Shown: one piece after another, positions 41,896 to 51,078 of the stretch | Layout of the letters: each line of letters opens with the position of its first letter | How positions within the stretch are numbered: the stretch's first letter is position 1 | Position numbers and translations under genes: made by a program | Assembly: GCA_003389325.1 (NCBI GenBank) | Contig: QQVE01000054.1 | Span: 124,001 to 188,000, forward strand | DNA length: 64,000 bases | Source of the DNA: Planctomycetota bacterium | GTDB lineage: Bacteria > Planctomycetota > Planctomycetia > Pirellulales > PALSA-1355 | Direction of reading: 5' to 3' | The notes under the pieces: model-generated | The model's input: the letters and a program-made list of their open reading frames with translations, nothing else | What the model was told of the DNA's origin: nothing | The model's database searches: none

Positions 41896-44178
41896 CTACC
41901 GCCGCTTGTCCTTCCTCTTCGACTTCTGCTTCTCCTTGTCCTTCTTGGCCTTGCGCTCCTTCTTGCTGCCGATGCGGCGGCTGCGCTTCGGCTGGCCGCT
42001 GCGCGACACGATGCGGAAGTCGAGCTCGCGGCGGTCGATATCCACCCGGGCGACCGCTACCACGACGTGATCGCCGAGCCGGTAGTGGTTGCCCGAGCGG
42101 TAGCCGCTGAGCGTATGTGATTTGCGGTCGTAGCGGTAATAGTCGTCGGAGAGCGAGCTGACGTGCACGAGCCCCTCGGCCGGCAGCTCGACACCTTGGA
42201 CGAACAGCCCGTACTCCTCGACGCTGGTGACGACGGCCTCCATCGTCATTCCGATGCGCGCGCTCAGGTAGTCGAGCAGCTTGACGCGCGTCAGTTCGCG
42301 TTCGGCACTCTCGCTGCGGCGTTCGCGGTCCGAGCAGTGCTCGCCCAGGATCGCCATCTCGCCGAAGTCGTTGCGCGGTTTCTTGCCGGTGAACAACGCC
42401 TCTAGCAGACGGTGCACGGTCAAGTCGGGATAACGGCGAATCGGCGAGGTGAAGTGACAATAGCAGTCGCTGGCCAGAGCGTAGTGGCCCTCTTCCTCGG
42501 GGCTGTAGACGGCGCGCTGCAGGCTGCGCAGCAAAGCGTAGTTGACCGCGCGCTCCTCGGGCTGGCCCTCCACCTCGGCCAGAATCTTCTGCAACTCGAA
42601 GCGGCTCTCGAGACTCTCGACGCGAAATCCCAGCCCCTCCACAAATTCGGTGAGCGCTTGCAGCTTCCGCGGGTCAGGCGCCATGTGCACTCGTCGCAAA
42701 AAGTGCAACTCGGCTTTGGCCAGCGTCTCGGCCACGGCTTCGTTGGCCGCCAGCATGAAGTCTTCGATGATCTTGTGGCTTTCGGTGTTCTCCACCAGGT
42801 GGGCCCCGCACACGCGGCCATCCTTGTCCAAGTCGACTTTCACCTCGCGCATCGTCAGCTCGAGGGCGCCGCGGCGGTAACGCCGCTCGCGAAGTACGGC
42901 GGCCAGCTTGCGCATGTTGGCCAACAGCGCGTGCACCTCGGCATCGAGCTTGTCGCGCCACTTTTCGGGGTCGGCCAGATAGTCGTCCACCTCCTCATAG
43001 GTGAAACGCCGCCGGCTCTTGATTGCGGCCGACATCGGCTCGATATCCACGACCACGCCCTCGGGCGTGTGCTCGATAAACACCGTCTTGGTGTACCGCA
43101 CGCGGTCCGGCTGCAAGCTCGCCAGCCCGTTCGAAATGATCTCGGGTAGCATCGGCAGCACGCGGTCGGGCAAGTACGTGCTGGTCGCCCGGGCGTACGC
43201 CTCGCGATCGAGCGCCGTGCCCGGGCGGACAAAATGCGACACGTCGGCAATGTGCACGCCCAGCCGCCAATGTCCCTTGTCGGTTCGCTCGAGCGATACC
43301 GCGTCGTCGAAGTCGCGTGCGTCGACCGGGTCGATCGTGATCGTCACCAGGTCGGTCAGGTCGGTGCGTTCGGGTGCGATACTCTCGTCGAACTTGTCGG
43401 CCTGTTCGCGCGACTCCTCGATCGCATCGTCGGCAAAAACTTCCGGCAGCCCGAACTCGCGGATGATCGACAGCGTGTCGACGCCGGGCGCTCCGCGCTT
43501 GCCGATCACTTCGACGATCACGGCCTCGCCGGCGTGTGCGTGGGAAGGGAATCGTACCATCTCGACAACGACCTTGTCGTCGACCCGGGCGTTTTTGGCG
43601 CCGGGATCACCCAGCGCGACCGGGTGAGAAAAGGGGCTGCCGTCGATCAGGGCATAGGCCGCGCCCGCCTCCTCAAAGTAGGTGCCGACAAACTGGTGCG
43701 TCTCGCGCTCGATGATCTCGACAATCTCGCCCTCGGGATTCGGGCGCCGGTGCTCCGACTTCTTCTTGAGCCGCACCAAGACCGTATCACCGGTGGCGGC
43801 GTCGCCCGCGTCGGCTGCGGAGATGAAGATATCCTGCGTTCGGTCGGCGCCGGGCGCGCTGCCGGCGGGTCGGACGAAGCCGAAACCGGCCTCGACGCGG
43901 CGAAACATGCCGGTAACCCGATAGCCGCCCTGCTTGGAATCGGTCACCGGAGGACCGACGAGGTGGTTGGCTCCGTAGCTGAGCTGACCGGCCTTGACGA
44001 GCTGCTTGATCGTGCGCTTCAACTCGCGGGTCTGCTCTTCGTCGAGCTTCAGCTTCTTGGCGAGCACACGCGGTTTTTGGGGGCGGTAACCCGGCTCGTT
44101 TACCAGGCGCAGCACTTCTTTTTCGATATCTTCGCTGCGCACCGGGACAGGCTTTCTCTTGATGGGGTCGACGCTCAT
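41896..44178 (-). CDS. rnr: ribonuclease R
   Basis: The 760-aa protein has an N-terminal helix-turn-helix-like region (residues 15-75), cold-shock-type OB domains (about 85-230), the RNB nuclease domain (about 270-600) with the catalytic Asp set in TIDPVDARDFDDAVSLE (Asp283, Asp289, Asp291, Asp292), an S1 domain (about 640-725, EAVVTSVEEYGLFVQG) and a Lys/Arg-rich tail (733-760). It degrades structured RNA 3' to 5'. The gene is 7 bases after the YhaM-like gene, so the two nucleases are co-expressed. The length is normal for RNase R. Confidence 0.96.
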   Translation of the reverse strand: MSVDPIKRKPVPVRSEDIEKEVLRLVNEPGYRPQKPRVLAKKLKLDEEQTRELKRTIKQLVKAGQLSYGANHLVGPPVTDSKQGGYRVTGMFRRVEAGFGFVRPAGSAPGADRTQDIFISAADAGDAATGDTVLVRLKKKSEHRRPNPEGEIVEIIERETHQFVGTYFEEAGAAYALIDGSPFSHPVALGDPGAKNARVDDKVVVEMVRFPSHAHAGEAVIVEVIGKRGAPGVDTLSIIREFGLPEVFADDAIEESREQADKFDESIAPERTDLTDLVTITIDPVDARDFDDAVSLERTDKGHWRLGVHIADVSHFVRPGTALDREAYARATSTYLPDRVLPMLPEIISNGLASLQPDRVRYTKTVFIEHTPEGVVVDIEPMSAAIKSRRRFTYEEVDDYLADPEKWRDKLDAEVHALLANMRKLAAVLRERRYRRGALELTMREVKVDLDKDGRVCGAHLVENTESHKIIEDFMLAANEAVAETLAKAELHFLRRVHMAPDPRKLQALTEFVEGLGFRVESLESRFELQKILAEVEGQPEERAVNYALLRSLQRAVYSPEEEGHYALASDCYCHFTSPIRRYPDLTVHRLLEALFTGKKPRNDFGEMAILGEHCSDRERRSESAERELTRVKLLDYLSARIGMTMEAVVTSVEEYGLFVQGVELPAEGLVHVSSLSDDYYRYDRKSHTLSGYRSGNHYRLGDHVVVAVARVDIDRRELDFRIVSRSGQPKRSRRIGSKKERKAKKDKEKQKSKRKDKRR

Positions 44179-44185
44179 CCGAAGG

Positions 44186-45169
44186 CTACGAACCGGCGCG
44201 CGCCTTGCCGGCTCCCTTGAAGAGTTTGCGTCCCAGCGAGTGGTTGTACGTCGTCCAGGAGCTTTCCACGTTGGGGTCGTCGCGCATCAATTGATCGAAC
44301 GAGTGGAGCTTGGCGTCGAGGTTGTCGAGATAGTGCAGGGCCACGGCCTCGAGCGTCATCGGCAGTTTTGGGCTGCCGTACTCGTATTGCCCGTGGTGGC
44401 TGACGATCATGTGCCGCAGCCGCAGAGCAAGCTCCCCGGGCACCGGCTCGCCAGACAGACGTTCGACCTCGCGCAGCTTCTTCTCCAGGATGCCAATCGC
44501 GATTACCAAGTGACCGATGAGTTGTCCTTCGTCGCTGTAGGCGAAATCGCGCTCGTAGGTCAGCTCGTCGATCTTCCCCATGTCGTGCAAGAACGCTCCG
44601 ATCAGCAACAGATCGGCGTTGATCCCCGGGTACAGCGGCGCAACGTTCGAAACCAGTTCCATCAGCTTCACGACGTGCTCGATGAGGCCGCCGACGTAGG
44701 CGTGATGGTTCTTCACGCCGGCCGGGGCCCGACTAAACTTGCGCATAAATTCGTCGTCAACCAGAAAGCACTCCGCCAGGTTCACCAGATGTGGATCGCG
44801 CATCTTGCGCAGCATGGTGCTAAGCTGCACGACCAGCTTGTCGATCTCCTTGGAGCCGAGAATCATGAAGTCATCGGGATTGACTTCCGCCTCGGGCGCT
44901 TTGCGAATCGCGCTGGCGATCAATTGAATCGTGCCCTGAAAGAGCTGCGTGGAGCCCTCGACGCGCACGTAATCGCCGTTTTCGAAGCTGCGATAGTCGG
45001 CCTCGCTGGCATTCCACATCCGCGCGCCGATCGAACCGCTGCGGTCCGACAAGTCGAGCTGTAGATACAGATTGCCGTTGCGATTGGGTCGCAACTGTTT
45101 TTCGCTGGCAAGAAAGATTTGGTCGACCGATTCCTGGTGAGCCAATTGGCTGACGAACCGCCGGGACAT
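44186..45169 (-). CDS. 3'-5' exoribonuclease YhaM family (OB-fold plus HD domain)
   Basis: The ATG at 45169 gives 327 aa and the family start MSRRFVSQLAHQESVDQIFL; a GTG 33 bases upstream is possible. An OB-fold (about 11-90, LYLQLDLSDRSGSIGARMW) is followed by an HD hydrolase domain with the metal residues in GLIEHVVKLMEL (His165) and AFLHDMGKI (His195-Asp196), then HHGQYEYGSPK. YhaM trims RNA 3' ends with Mn2+. It is followed after 7 bases by rnr. The divergent proS gene starts 190 bases away. Confidence 0.9.
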   Translation of the reverse strand: MSRRFVSQLAHQESVDQIFLASEKQLRPNRNGNLYLQLDLSDRSGSIGARMWNASEADYRSFENGDYVRVEGSTQLFQGTIQLIASAIRKAPEAEVNPDDFMILGSKEIDKLVVQLSTMLRKMRDPHLVNLAECFLVDDEFMRKFSRAPAGVKNHHAYVGGLIEHVVKLMELVSNVAPLYPGINADLLLIGAFLHDMGKIDELTYERDFAYSDEGQLIGHLVIAIGILEKKLREVERLSGEPVPGELALRLRHMIVSHHGQYEYGSPKLPMTLEAVALHYLDNLDAKLHSFDQLMRDDPNVESSWTTYNHSLGRKLFKGAGKARAGS

Positions 45170-45282
45170 GAAGAAGCTTTCTAAGGTGCCCAGTGAAGGC
45201 ACCGCTAGAGGGCGAGAAAGGGGGGAAAGCCCTGAATTCTACGAGGCCTTACTCCGCTGAACAAGGCCCGCGGCGTTTCCCA

Positions 45283-45312
45283 TTGTTGATGCCGGCGCAC
45301 CTGACGTAAAAT
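45283..45312 (+). promoter_or_regulatory. possible promoter for proS
   Basis: TTGTTG and TAAAAT are 18 bases apart in the divergent gap 45170-45358, about 45 bases before the proS ATG. TTGATG three bases downstream is an alternative -35. The match is moderate. Confidence 0.4.
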
Positions 45313-45358
45313 ACGCCTCTTCAATCTTCTCGGCCACCACGTTCGCCAAGGATTACGC

Positions 45359-46897
45359 ATGGCCAAGGCCCCCCGAACTGCCATCACCCCCACCCGCGCG
45401 GAAGACTACCCGGAGTGGTACCAGCAAGTGATTCGCGCCGCCGATCTGGCCGAGCCCTCGCCGGTCCGCGGTTGCATGGTCATCAAACCCTGGGGCTACG
45501 CCGTATGGGAGCACATGCAGCGCGCCTTGGATGCGCTGTTCAAGGACACGGGCCACGTCAATGCCTACTTCCCGCTGTTCATCCCGCTCAGCTATCTCGA
45601 AAAGGAGGCCGAGCACGTCGAGGGCTTCGCCAAAGAATGTGCGGTCGTGACGCATCACCGCCTGGAAGCCGGTCCCGAGGGCGGTCTCGTCCCCACCGGC
45701 GAGCTTGAGGAGCCGCTCGTGGTGCGTCCCACCAGCGAGACGATCATCGGCGCCATGTACGCTCGCTGGGTGAAGTCGTATCGCGATCTGCCGATCCTGA
45801 TCAATCAATGGGCCAACGTCGTGCGGTGGGAATTGCGAACCCGAATGTTTCTGCGCACGACTGAATTCTTGTGGCAGGAGGGCCACACCGCACACGCCAC
45901 GCGGGAAGAAGCCGAAGAAGAAACGCTCAAGATGCTCGACGTGTACGCCACGTTTGCCCAGGACTACATGGCCGTACCCGTCATCCGCGGCGAAAAGACG
46001 GCCGGTGAGCGTTTTCCGGGGGCGATCAACACCTACAGCATCGAGGCCATGATGCAGGACCGCAAGGCACTGCAGGCCGGCACTTCGCATTTTCTGGGCC
46101 AAAACTTCTCGCGGGCCCAGGAGATCAAGTACCTCTCCAGCCAAGGCAAGGAGGAATTTGCTTGGACGACGTCGTGGGGCGTGTCCACGCGCCTGGTCGG
46201 AGCGCTGATCATGACGCACGGCGACGACGATGGGCTGGTGCTGCCGCCGCGGCTGGCGCCACAGCACGTCGTGATCCTGCCGATCTATCGTAACGACGCG
46301 GAAAGCGGTCCCGTGCTTGAGTACTGCCACCGGCTGCGGAGCGAATTGGCCGAGCAGGTCTACGAGGACGGCCCCGTTCGTGCGCTGGTCGATGAGCGCG
46401 ATCTGCCGCGAGCCGACAAGAAGTGGCAGCACGTCAAGCGCGGTGTGCCCGTAGTCGTCGAAGTGGGCCCTCGCGATATCGAGGGCGATACGCTGATGCC
46501 CAAGCGGCGCGATGCTCCTCCGGGTGAGAAAAAACCGCCCGTTCCGCGCGGCGAGTTCGTCGATCTGATCGAGAGCGAACTGACCGCGATGCAGGAGAAC
46601 CTGTTCCATCGGGCGCTCGAGTACCGCGAGCAAAACACCCGCACCATTACGAGCCTGGCGGACTTCGAGGAGTTTTTTACGCCAGATAACGTCGAGAAGC
46701 CGGAGATTCACGGCGGCTTCGCCGTTTGCCACATCTGCGAAGGATCGGAGACGGCGGAAATCTTGGCGAAGCACAAAGTCACCGTGCGTTGTATCCCGCT
46801 GGCGGACCAGGACGGATTTGGCGAACCCGTGTCGGGCAAGTGCATTTTCACGGGTCAGCCGACCACGATGCGCGCCGTGCTGGCCAAAGCCTATTGA
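45359..46897 (+). CDS. proS: proline--tRNA ligase, archaeal/eukaryal type
   Basis: The ATG is preceded by AAGGA (7-base spacing). The 512-aa protein has class II motifs: motif 2 in VVRWELRTRMFLRTTEFLWQEGHTAH and motif 3 in WGVSTRLVGALIMTHGDD, plus VRPTSETIIGAMYARW. The anticodon-binding domain follows (HVVILPIYRND), and a C-terminal zinc-binding-type domain with Cys pairs (CHICEGSE, SGKCIFTG) closes the chain. There is no INS editing insert between motifs 2 and 3, as expected for type 3 ProRS, which charges tRNA-Pro. This type is common in archaea and eukaryotes and patchy in bacteria. The terminal domain usually ends in Tyr, as it does here (KAY). Confidence 0.96.
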   Translation: MAKAPRTAITPTRAEDYPEWYQQVIRAADLAEPSPVRGCMVIKPWGYAVWEHMQRALDALFKDTGHVNAYFPLFIPLSYLEKEAEHVEGFAKECAVVTHHRLEAGPEGGLVPTGELEEPLVVRPTSETIIGAMYARWVKSYRDLPILINQWANVVRWELRTRMFLRTTEFLWQEGHTAHATREEAEEETLKMLDVYATFAQDYMAVPVIRGEKTAGERFPGAINTYSIEAMMQDRKALQAGTSHFLGQNFSRAQEIKYLSSQGKEEFAWTTSWGVSTRLVGALIMTHGDDDGLVLPPRLAPQHVVILPIYRNDAESGPVLEYCHRLRSELAEQVYEDGPVRALVDERDLPRADKKWQHVKRGVPVVVEVGPRDIEGDTLMPKRRDAPPGEKKPPVPRGEFVDLIESELTAMQENLFHRALEYREQNTRTITSLADFEEFFTPDNVEKPEIHGGFAVCHICEGSETAEILAKHKVTVRCIPLADQDGFGEPVSGKCIFTGQPTTMRAVLAKAY

Positions 46898-46977
46898 CTG
46901 ACGCCGCGCCGTTCACGACGCGGTGACTCCGTCGACGACGGGCGGCGCCCACCAACGCGTTTTGCAGGCCTCAGTCA

Positions 46978-47526
46978 ATGGGATGCACGACTTCGCCCGA
47001 ACCGGTGCTCTTGTTGCTGGCCGCGTTCAGCCGCCACGCCGAAGTCCTCGACTGGTCCAGAGCCAGGGCCGAGGCCGCCTGGGGACCGGTGGCGCTGGAC
47101 AGCGAGCCGTTCGCTTTCGAGGCCACCGACTACTATGAGCCGACCATGGGCCCAGGTCTCGTGAAGCGTTTCTGGGCTTTCGAACGTCTAATCGACCCCG
47201 CCGCGCTAGTCGACCTCAAGTTGCAGACAAACCAATGGGAGGCTGACTATGCTAGAAGTGGAAACCACGCCGACGAGCGCCCGTTGAATCTCGACCCCGG
47301 CTATCTCACGCCGGCGAAGCTGGTGCTGGCCTCGACAAAGGACCACGCTCATCGACTCTACCTTTCTCGCGGCATCTACGCCGAGGTAACCTTGTATTTC
47401 AAAGACCGCCGCTGGCAAGAGCGCGATTGGACGTTCGCCGACTATCGCCGTGAGGACTATCAGCAGTTTTTCGGCCAGTGCCGCGACTATCTGCGGGGCC
47501 GCCTGCGGGAGGGACGTCGGCCGTGA
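46978..47526 (+). CDS. DUF4416 family protein
   Basis: The 182-aa product matches DUF4416 by FEATDYYEPTMGPGLVKRFW, LKLQTNQWE and LNLDPGYLTPAKLVLAS. No signal peptide or membrane helix is clear; the start ATG follows proS by 80 bases with a weak ribosome site. Its stop overlaps the GTG of the next gene (GTGA), so the two are translated together. The function of the family is not known; pairing with a polyprenyl-phosphate sugar transferase hints at envelope biogenesis. Confidence 0.88.
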   Translation: MGCTTSPEPVLLLLAAFSRHAEVLDWSRARAEAAWGPVALDSEPFAFEATDYYEPTMGPGLVKRFWAFERLIDPAALVDLKLQTNQWEADYARSGNHADERPLNLDPGYLTPAKLVLASTKDHAHRLYLSRGIYAEVTLYFKDRRWQERDWTFADYRREDYQQFFGQCRDYLRGRLREGRRP

Positions 47527-48683
47527 ACTGGCTTGTCGCCGCGGCAGTTGTGCCGTCTCTCGTCGTCAGCGCGCTGGTGGCATTCGCCGTTCGCCGCCTG
47601 GCACCGAGGTGGGGCCTGGTTGATCAACCAGGCAACCGTAAGGTACACGCGGTGCCGGTTCCGTCGGGAGGTGGCTTGGCGATCTGGGCGGGGGTCGTCG
47701 TTCCGCTGCTCATCGGGCAAATCGCGCTGAGCGTCTGGGACCGTAGCTACTACGACCGGGATGTTTCCGCGGCCGTCGACACGGGCGGTCCCCAAGACTG
47801 GGCCGCTGAAGTAGCGGCGTACGTCCAGCCACACCTGCCCGGGTTGGTCGAGACTTCGCGCAGCCTCTGGTTTTTTCTGGCGGCAGCGACCCTCTTGATG
47901 TTGTTGGGGCTCGTCGACGACATCCGCCGACTCGACTGGCGACTGCGTCTCGGCGTTCAGTTCGTCGTCGGTGCTGCAATCGTCTTCGGCCGCGGTTGGA
48001 GTTTAACCCTGTTCGTCGACGCACCATTGTTGACCGGCGTGCTCAGCGTGCTGTGGATCGTCGGGCTGGTCAACTCGTTCAACATGCTCGACAACATGGA
48101 CGGGCTGGCCGGCGGAGTGGCGGCCATTGCGGCCTCGCTCCTGGCCGTGTTCCTCTTGCTGGTTCCCGAAGGCGGCTCAGGACAGCCGCAGCTTTTCGTC
48201 GGCGGGTTTCTGTTTCTGCTGGCCGGAGCCCTGATCGGCTTTCTGTTTCATAATGCGCCACCGGCGCGGCTGTTCATGGGCGACGCCGGCGCTTACTTCA
48301 TCGGTGCGTGCCTCGGCGTGACCACGATCCTGGCGACATTCTCCGGCAGCGGCTTGCCGCGTCACTCGATTCTGGCTCCGTTGTGTGTCTTGGCGGTTCC
48401 TTTGTATGATACGATCAGCGTGATTTGCATCCGGCTGGCCACCGGCAAGAGCGTGTTCGAGGGGGATACGAACCACTTTTCCCATCGACTCGTGGCACTC
48501 GGGCTGACGAAAACTCAAGCCGTGCTGACGATCTACCTCACGACGGCGGCCTGCGGCTTGGGGGCTCTTGTGCTGCCCCAAGTCAACCTGCTCGGAGCGA
48601 TAATCGTAGTGCTCGTGATTGCCTGTCTACTGAGCGTCATCGCCATCCTCGAAACCACGGCGCGGCGCAAGATGCGTCCGTAG
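47523..48683 (+). CDS. undecaprenyl-phosphate sugar-1-phosphate transferase (MraY/WecA family)
   Basis: The GTG at 47523, four bases overlapping the previous stop, has GGGAGGG nine bases upstream (386 aa). About ten membrane helices carry the family motifs: VDDIRRLDWRLRLGVQ (Asp132-Asp133), NSFNMLDNMDGLAGG, LFMGDAGAYFIG (252-260) and HFSHRLVALG. It moves a sugar-1-phosphate from a UDP-sugar to undecaprenyl phosphate, the first step of a surface glycan; the sugar (GlcNAc or another) cannot be told. A 60-residue stretch between helices 2 and 3 (YYDRDVSAAVDTGGPQ) is longer than in WecA. The two O-antigen-ligase-like genes follow. Confidence 0.92.
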   Translation: MNWLVAAAVVPSLVVSALVAFAVRRLAPRWGLVDQPGNRKVHAVPVPSGGGLAIWAGVVVPLLIGQIALSVWDRSYYDRDVSAAVDTGGPQDWAAEVAAYVQPHLPGLVETSRSLWFFLAAATLLMLLGLVDDIRRLDWRLRLGVQFVVGAAIVFGRGWSLTLFVDAPLLTGVLSVLWIVGLVNSFNMLDNMDGLAGGVAAIAASLLAVFLLLVPEGGSGQPQLFVGGFLFLLAGALIGFLFHNAPPARLFMGDAGAYFIGACLGVTTILATFSGSGLPRHSILAPLCVLAVPLYDTISVICIRLATGKSVFEGDTNHFSHRLVALGLTKTQAVLTIYLTTAACGLGALVLPQVNLLGAIIVVLVIACLLSVIAILETTARRKMRP

Positions 48684-48753
48684 AAACCGGAACATCGTGA
48701 CGCCTCCACACGGGCAAGCGGCCCGGGGGCATCATCGCCGGCGCGAAGCTCTG

Positions 48754-51078
48754 ATGAAATCGCCGAAGAAGAAGAGCGAACCCAAGCACGAGGGCACTGC
48801 AAATGCGGAGCCGATGGACCGCGTGCGCTGCTGGCTGCTGGCGGCATTCGTCACCGTCTGCGTGGCCCGGCCGTTCTTGCCCAGCGAAAACGCAGCCAGG
48901 ACCGGCAGCGGGCAGGGCTTCACACTGGTTCTCTCGATTTTGGCGGCCGCCTATCTGGCGATTTCCGTAGCCCGTGGCGGATTCACACGGAGATGGCGCC
49001 TGCTCGACGCGGCGGTGGCGGTTTTCGTTCTGTGGTGCATGGGCAGCGCGGCCATCGGCGTGCTCAATACCGTCGTGGGCGTCGGCAACACGCTGGAGTT
49101 GGACCGCCGTCTGTCGAGTCCGCGGCCGGCTATGAACATGGCTTGGGAGTGGGCCGGCCTGGGGCTGGTGTACTTGCTGGCCCGGCAGTTGGTTGTCCGA
49201 CCGCTGGAAGCGCGTGGACTCGTGGCCGCCATGATCGGCGTGGCGGTCGCGGTTTCGAGTCTCGGATACTATCAGGTCCTCGTCGCCTTGCCTGCCGAAC
49301 TTGCCGCGTACCGACAAGATCCGGAGGAGTCGCTGGCACGCCTGGGCCGCGTGCCGCCGCCCGGCTCCCCCGCCCGCGCTCGATTCGAGCGACAACTGGA
49401 AAGCACCGTGCCCCTGGCCACGTTTGGTTCGAGTGAATCGCTGGCGTGCTTTCTGTCTCCCTGGCTCGTCGTCGCCTGGGGAGTCGCCCTCACGATGTAC
49501 GCACCCGGCAGATTTCCTCGCGACCGTGTTGGAATAGTGCGCGTCGTGATACTGGCCGTCTGCCTGGTTGCGGTGCTGGGCTGCGTCGTGCTGACCAGAA
49601 GCGCAAGCGCCATCGCCGCGCTAGGCGTTGGGCTCGCGCTGGTGCCGTGGATCGTCGAGCCGTTTTGCAGCTTACCGCCCGGGAAGCGGATAGGGGCCGC
49701 CGCGGGCGCAGTCGCCGCCACGCTTGTCGCCTGTGGAGCCGTCTGGGCGTTCGATGCCCAAGGCACTCGCGAGGCGATCGACACGCTCGCATCGCGCGAG
49801 CCGATTTGGCAGGCAACGCTCGACATGATCAGCGACTACCCGACGCTGGGCGTGGGTCCCGGCGATTTCGAGAACTACTTCACGGAATACCAGCGGCCGG
49901 CGACGCAGGGAACGGTGCGCAATCCGCACAATTTTTTGCTCGAAATCTGGGCCACGGCGGGCACGCCGGCCTTCGCGCTCGGCGTCGCCGTGCTCGCGAT
50001 CTTTGCGTGGCAGGTCCTGTCGCTCGAACGCGCCCCGGCCGAGACCGAGGACGCGTCGCAGAGGGCAGACACGCGGTCCCTGCTGGTCGCCGGCGCCGTC
50101 ATTGGCCCCGGACTGGCCATCGCGGCCGGACTCCCGTTCGGCGTCGGCTTGCCCGCTGCGCAGCTACTCCCGGCGGCACTCGTGACCGGTGGAACGCTGG
50201 CCGTCCTTTGGTGGTGGATCGGCTCGGGAAATCTGCCGACTCAACTGGGAGCGTTGGGCGTGCTGGTACTCTGCCTGGCCTGGCTGGCTTCCGGCGGCGT
50301 CGGCTACCCCAGCGTCGCCGCGTCGTTTTGGTTGCTAATGGCGCTTGCGGCCAATCAACTCGAAGCCGCGACGGCTCCCAATCGCAGCACGATCGGCTTG
50401 CGCGACCGACTGGGTCCAGCGGCAGCGCTCGCAGCAGTCATCCTGGTTGCCATCGGCTGCTATCAAACCGCCTTTCTGCCGATTCTCCGTTGTCGGGCAG
50501 CCATGTCGCGCGCGACCGATCCGCGGTTGAGCGAACACCGCCGCATGGAAGAGTTGCTAGAGGCGACCAAGGCCGACGACTTCGCGCCCGAACCGTGGAT
50601 CGCCTTGGCGCGATTGGGTTTGGCCGAGTTGAAAGAGCATCCAGATTCGGTCGAGTGGCGCGATCGCACCGTCAGCGCCGCCAGCATGGTCTCTGCGCTG
50701 GCGCCGCATTCGAGCGCCGCCTGGCGTGAGACAGCGGAGTTGTACTGGGAAGCTTCCGTTGCCAGCAGGGACGCCAAACTCGCCAAGAGAGCCGTCACGC
50801 AGTTTGCCGGCGCTGCGGGCCTTTATCCCAACTCTCCCGTCGCGCAGGGCGACTATGCCGTGGCGCTGCATGTGACGGGAGACTCGGAAACCTCGCGAAG
50901 GCATGCTGCTCGGGCGCTCGAACTAAATGAGTTGGTTGACCCCGACGTGAGACTGCCCGAGGACCTCACACAGCGGCTCGAAGAGATCGTCGCTGCCCCC
51001 GCCGAGTCGGGCGTTGAACCGTCTGAGCCAGCGGAAGACGTCCAGGCCGAACTCCCCGCAATTGGAAACGGCCGCTGA
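48754..51078 (+). CDS. O-antigen ligase family membrane protein, copy 1
   Basis: I chose the ATG at 48754 (774 aa) because it aligns with the start of the second copy; a GTG at 48697 adds 19 residues. Many membrane helices contain the Wzy_C/WaaL-like segment: GSSESLACFLSPWLVVAWG, LTRSASAIAALGVGLAL and a periplasmic loop with ATLDMISDYPTLGVGPGDF and RNPHNFLLEIWATAG. The last 250 residues are soluble TPR-like helices (WRETAELYWEASVASRDAK). The family joins lipid-linked glycan to an acceptor. Compared with copy 2, the basic motif SKSRSA reads TRSASA here. Ends with TGATG overlap to copy 2. Confidence 0.88.
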   Translation: MKSPKKKSEPKHEGTANAEPMDRVRCWLLAAFVTVCVARPFLPSENAARTGSGQGFTLVLSILAAAYLAISVARGGFTRRWRLLDAAVAVFVLWCMGSAAIGVLNTVVGVGNTLELDRRLSSPRPAMNMAWEWAGLGLVYLLARQLVVRPLEARGLVAAMIGVAVAVSSLGYYQVLVALPAELAAYRQDPEESLARLGRVPPPGSPARARFERQLESTVPLATFGSSESLACFLSPWLVVAWGVALTMYAPGRFPRDRVGIVRVVILAVCLVAVLGCVVLTRSASAIAALGVGLALVPWIVEPFCSLPPGKRIGAAAGAVAATLVACGAVWAFDAQGTREAIDTLASREPIWQATLDMISDYPTLGVGPGDFENYFTEYQRPATQGTVRNPHNFLLEIWATAGTPAFALGVAVLAIFAWQVLSLERAPAETEDASQRADTRSLLVAGAVIGPGLAIAAGLPFGVGLPAAQLLPAALVTGGTLAVLWWWIGSGNLPTQLGALGVLVLCLAWLASGGVGYPSVAASFWLLMALAANQLEAATAPNRSTIGLRDRLGPAAALAAVILVAIGCYQTAFLPILRCRAAMSRATDPRLSEHRRMEELLEATKADDFAPEPWIALARLGLAELKEHPDSVEWRDRTVSAASMVSALAPHSSAAWRETAELYWEASVASRDAKLAKRAVTQFAGAAGLYPNSPVAQGDYAVALHVTGDSETSRRHAARALELNELVDPDVRLPEDLTQRLEEIVAAPAESGVEPSEPAEDVQAELPAIGNGR

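Noticed and set aside
45353..46774. 473-codon minus-strand reading frame opposite proS
   Set aside because: Antisense to a clear prolyl-tRNA synthetase; no domain seen.
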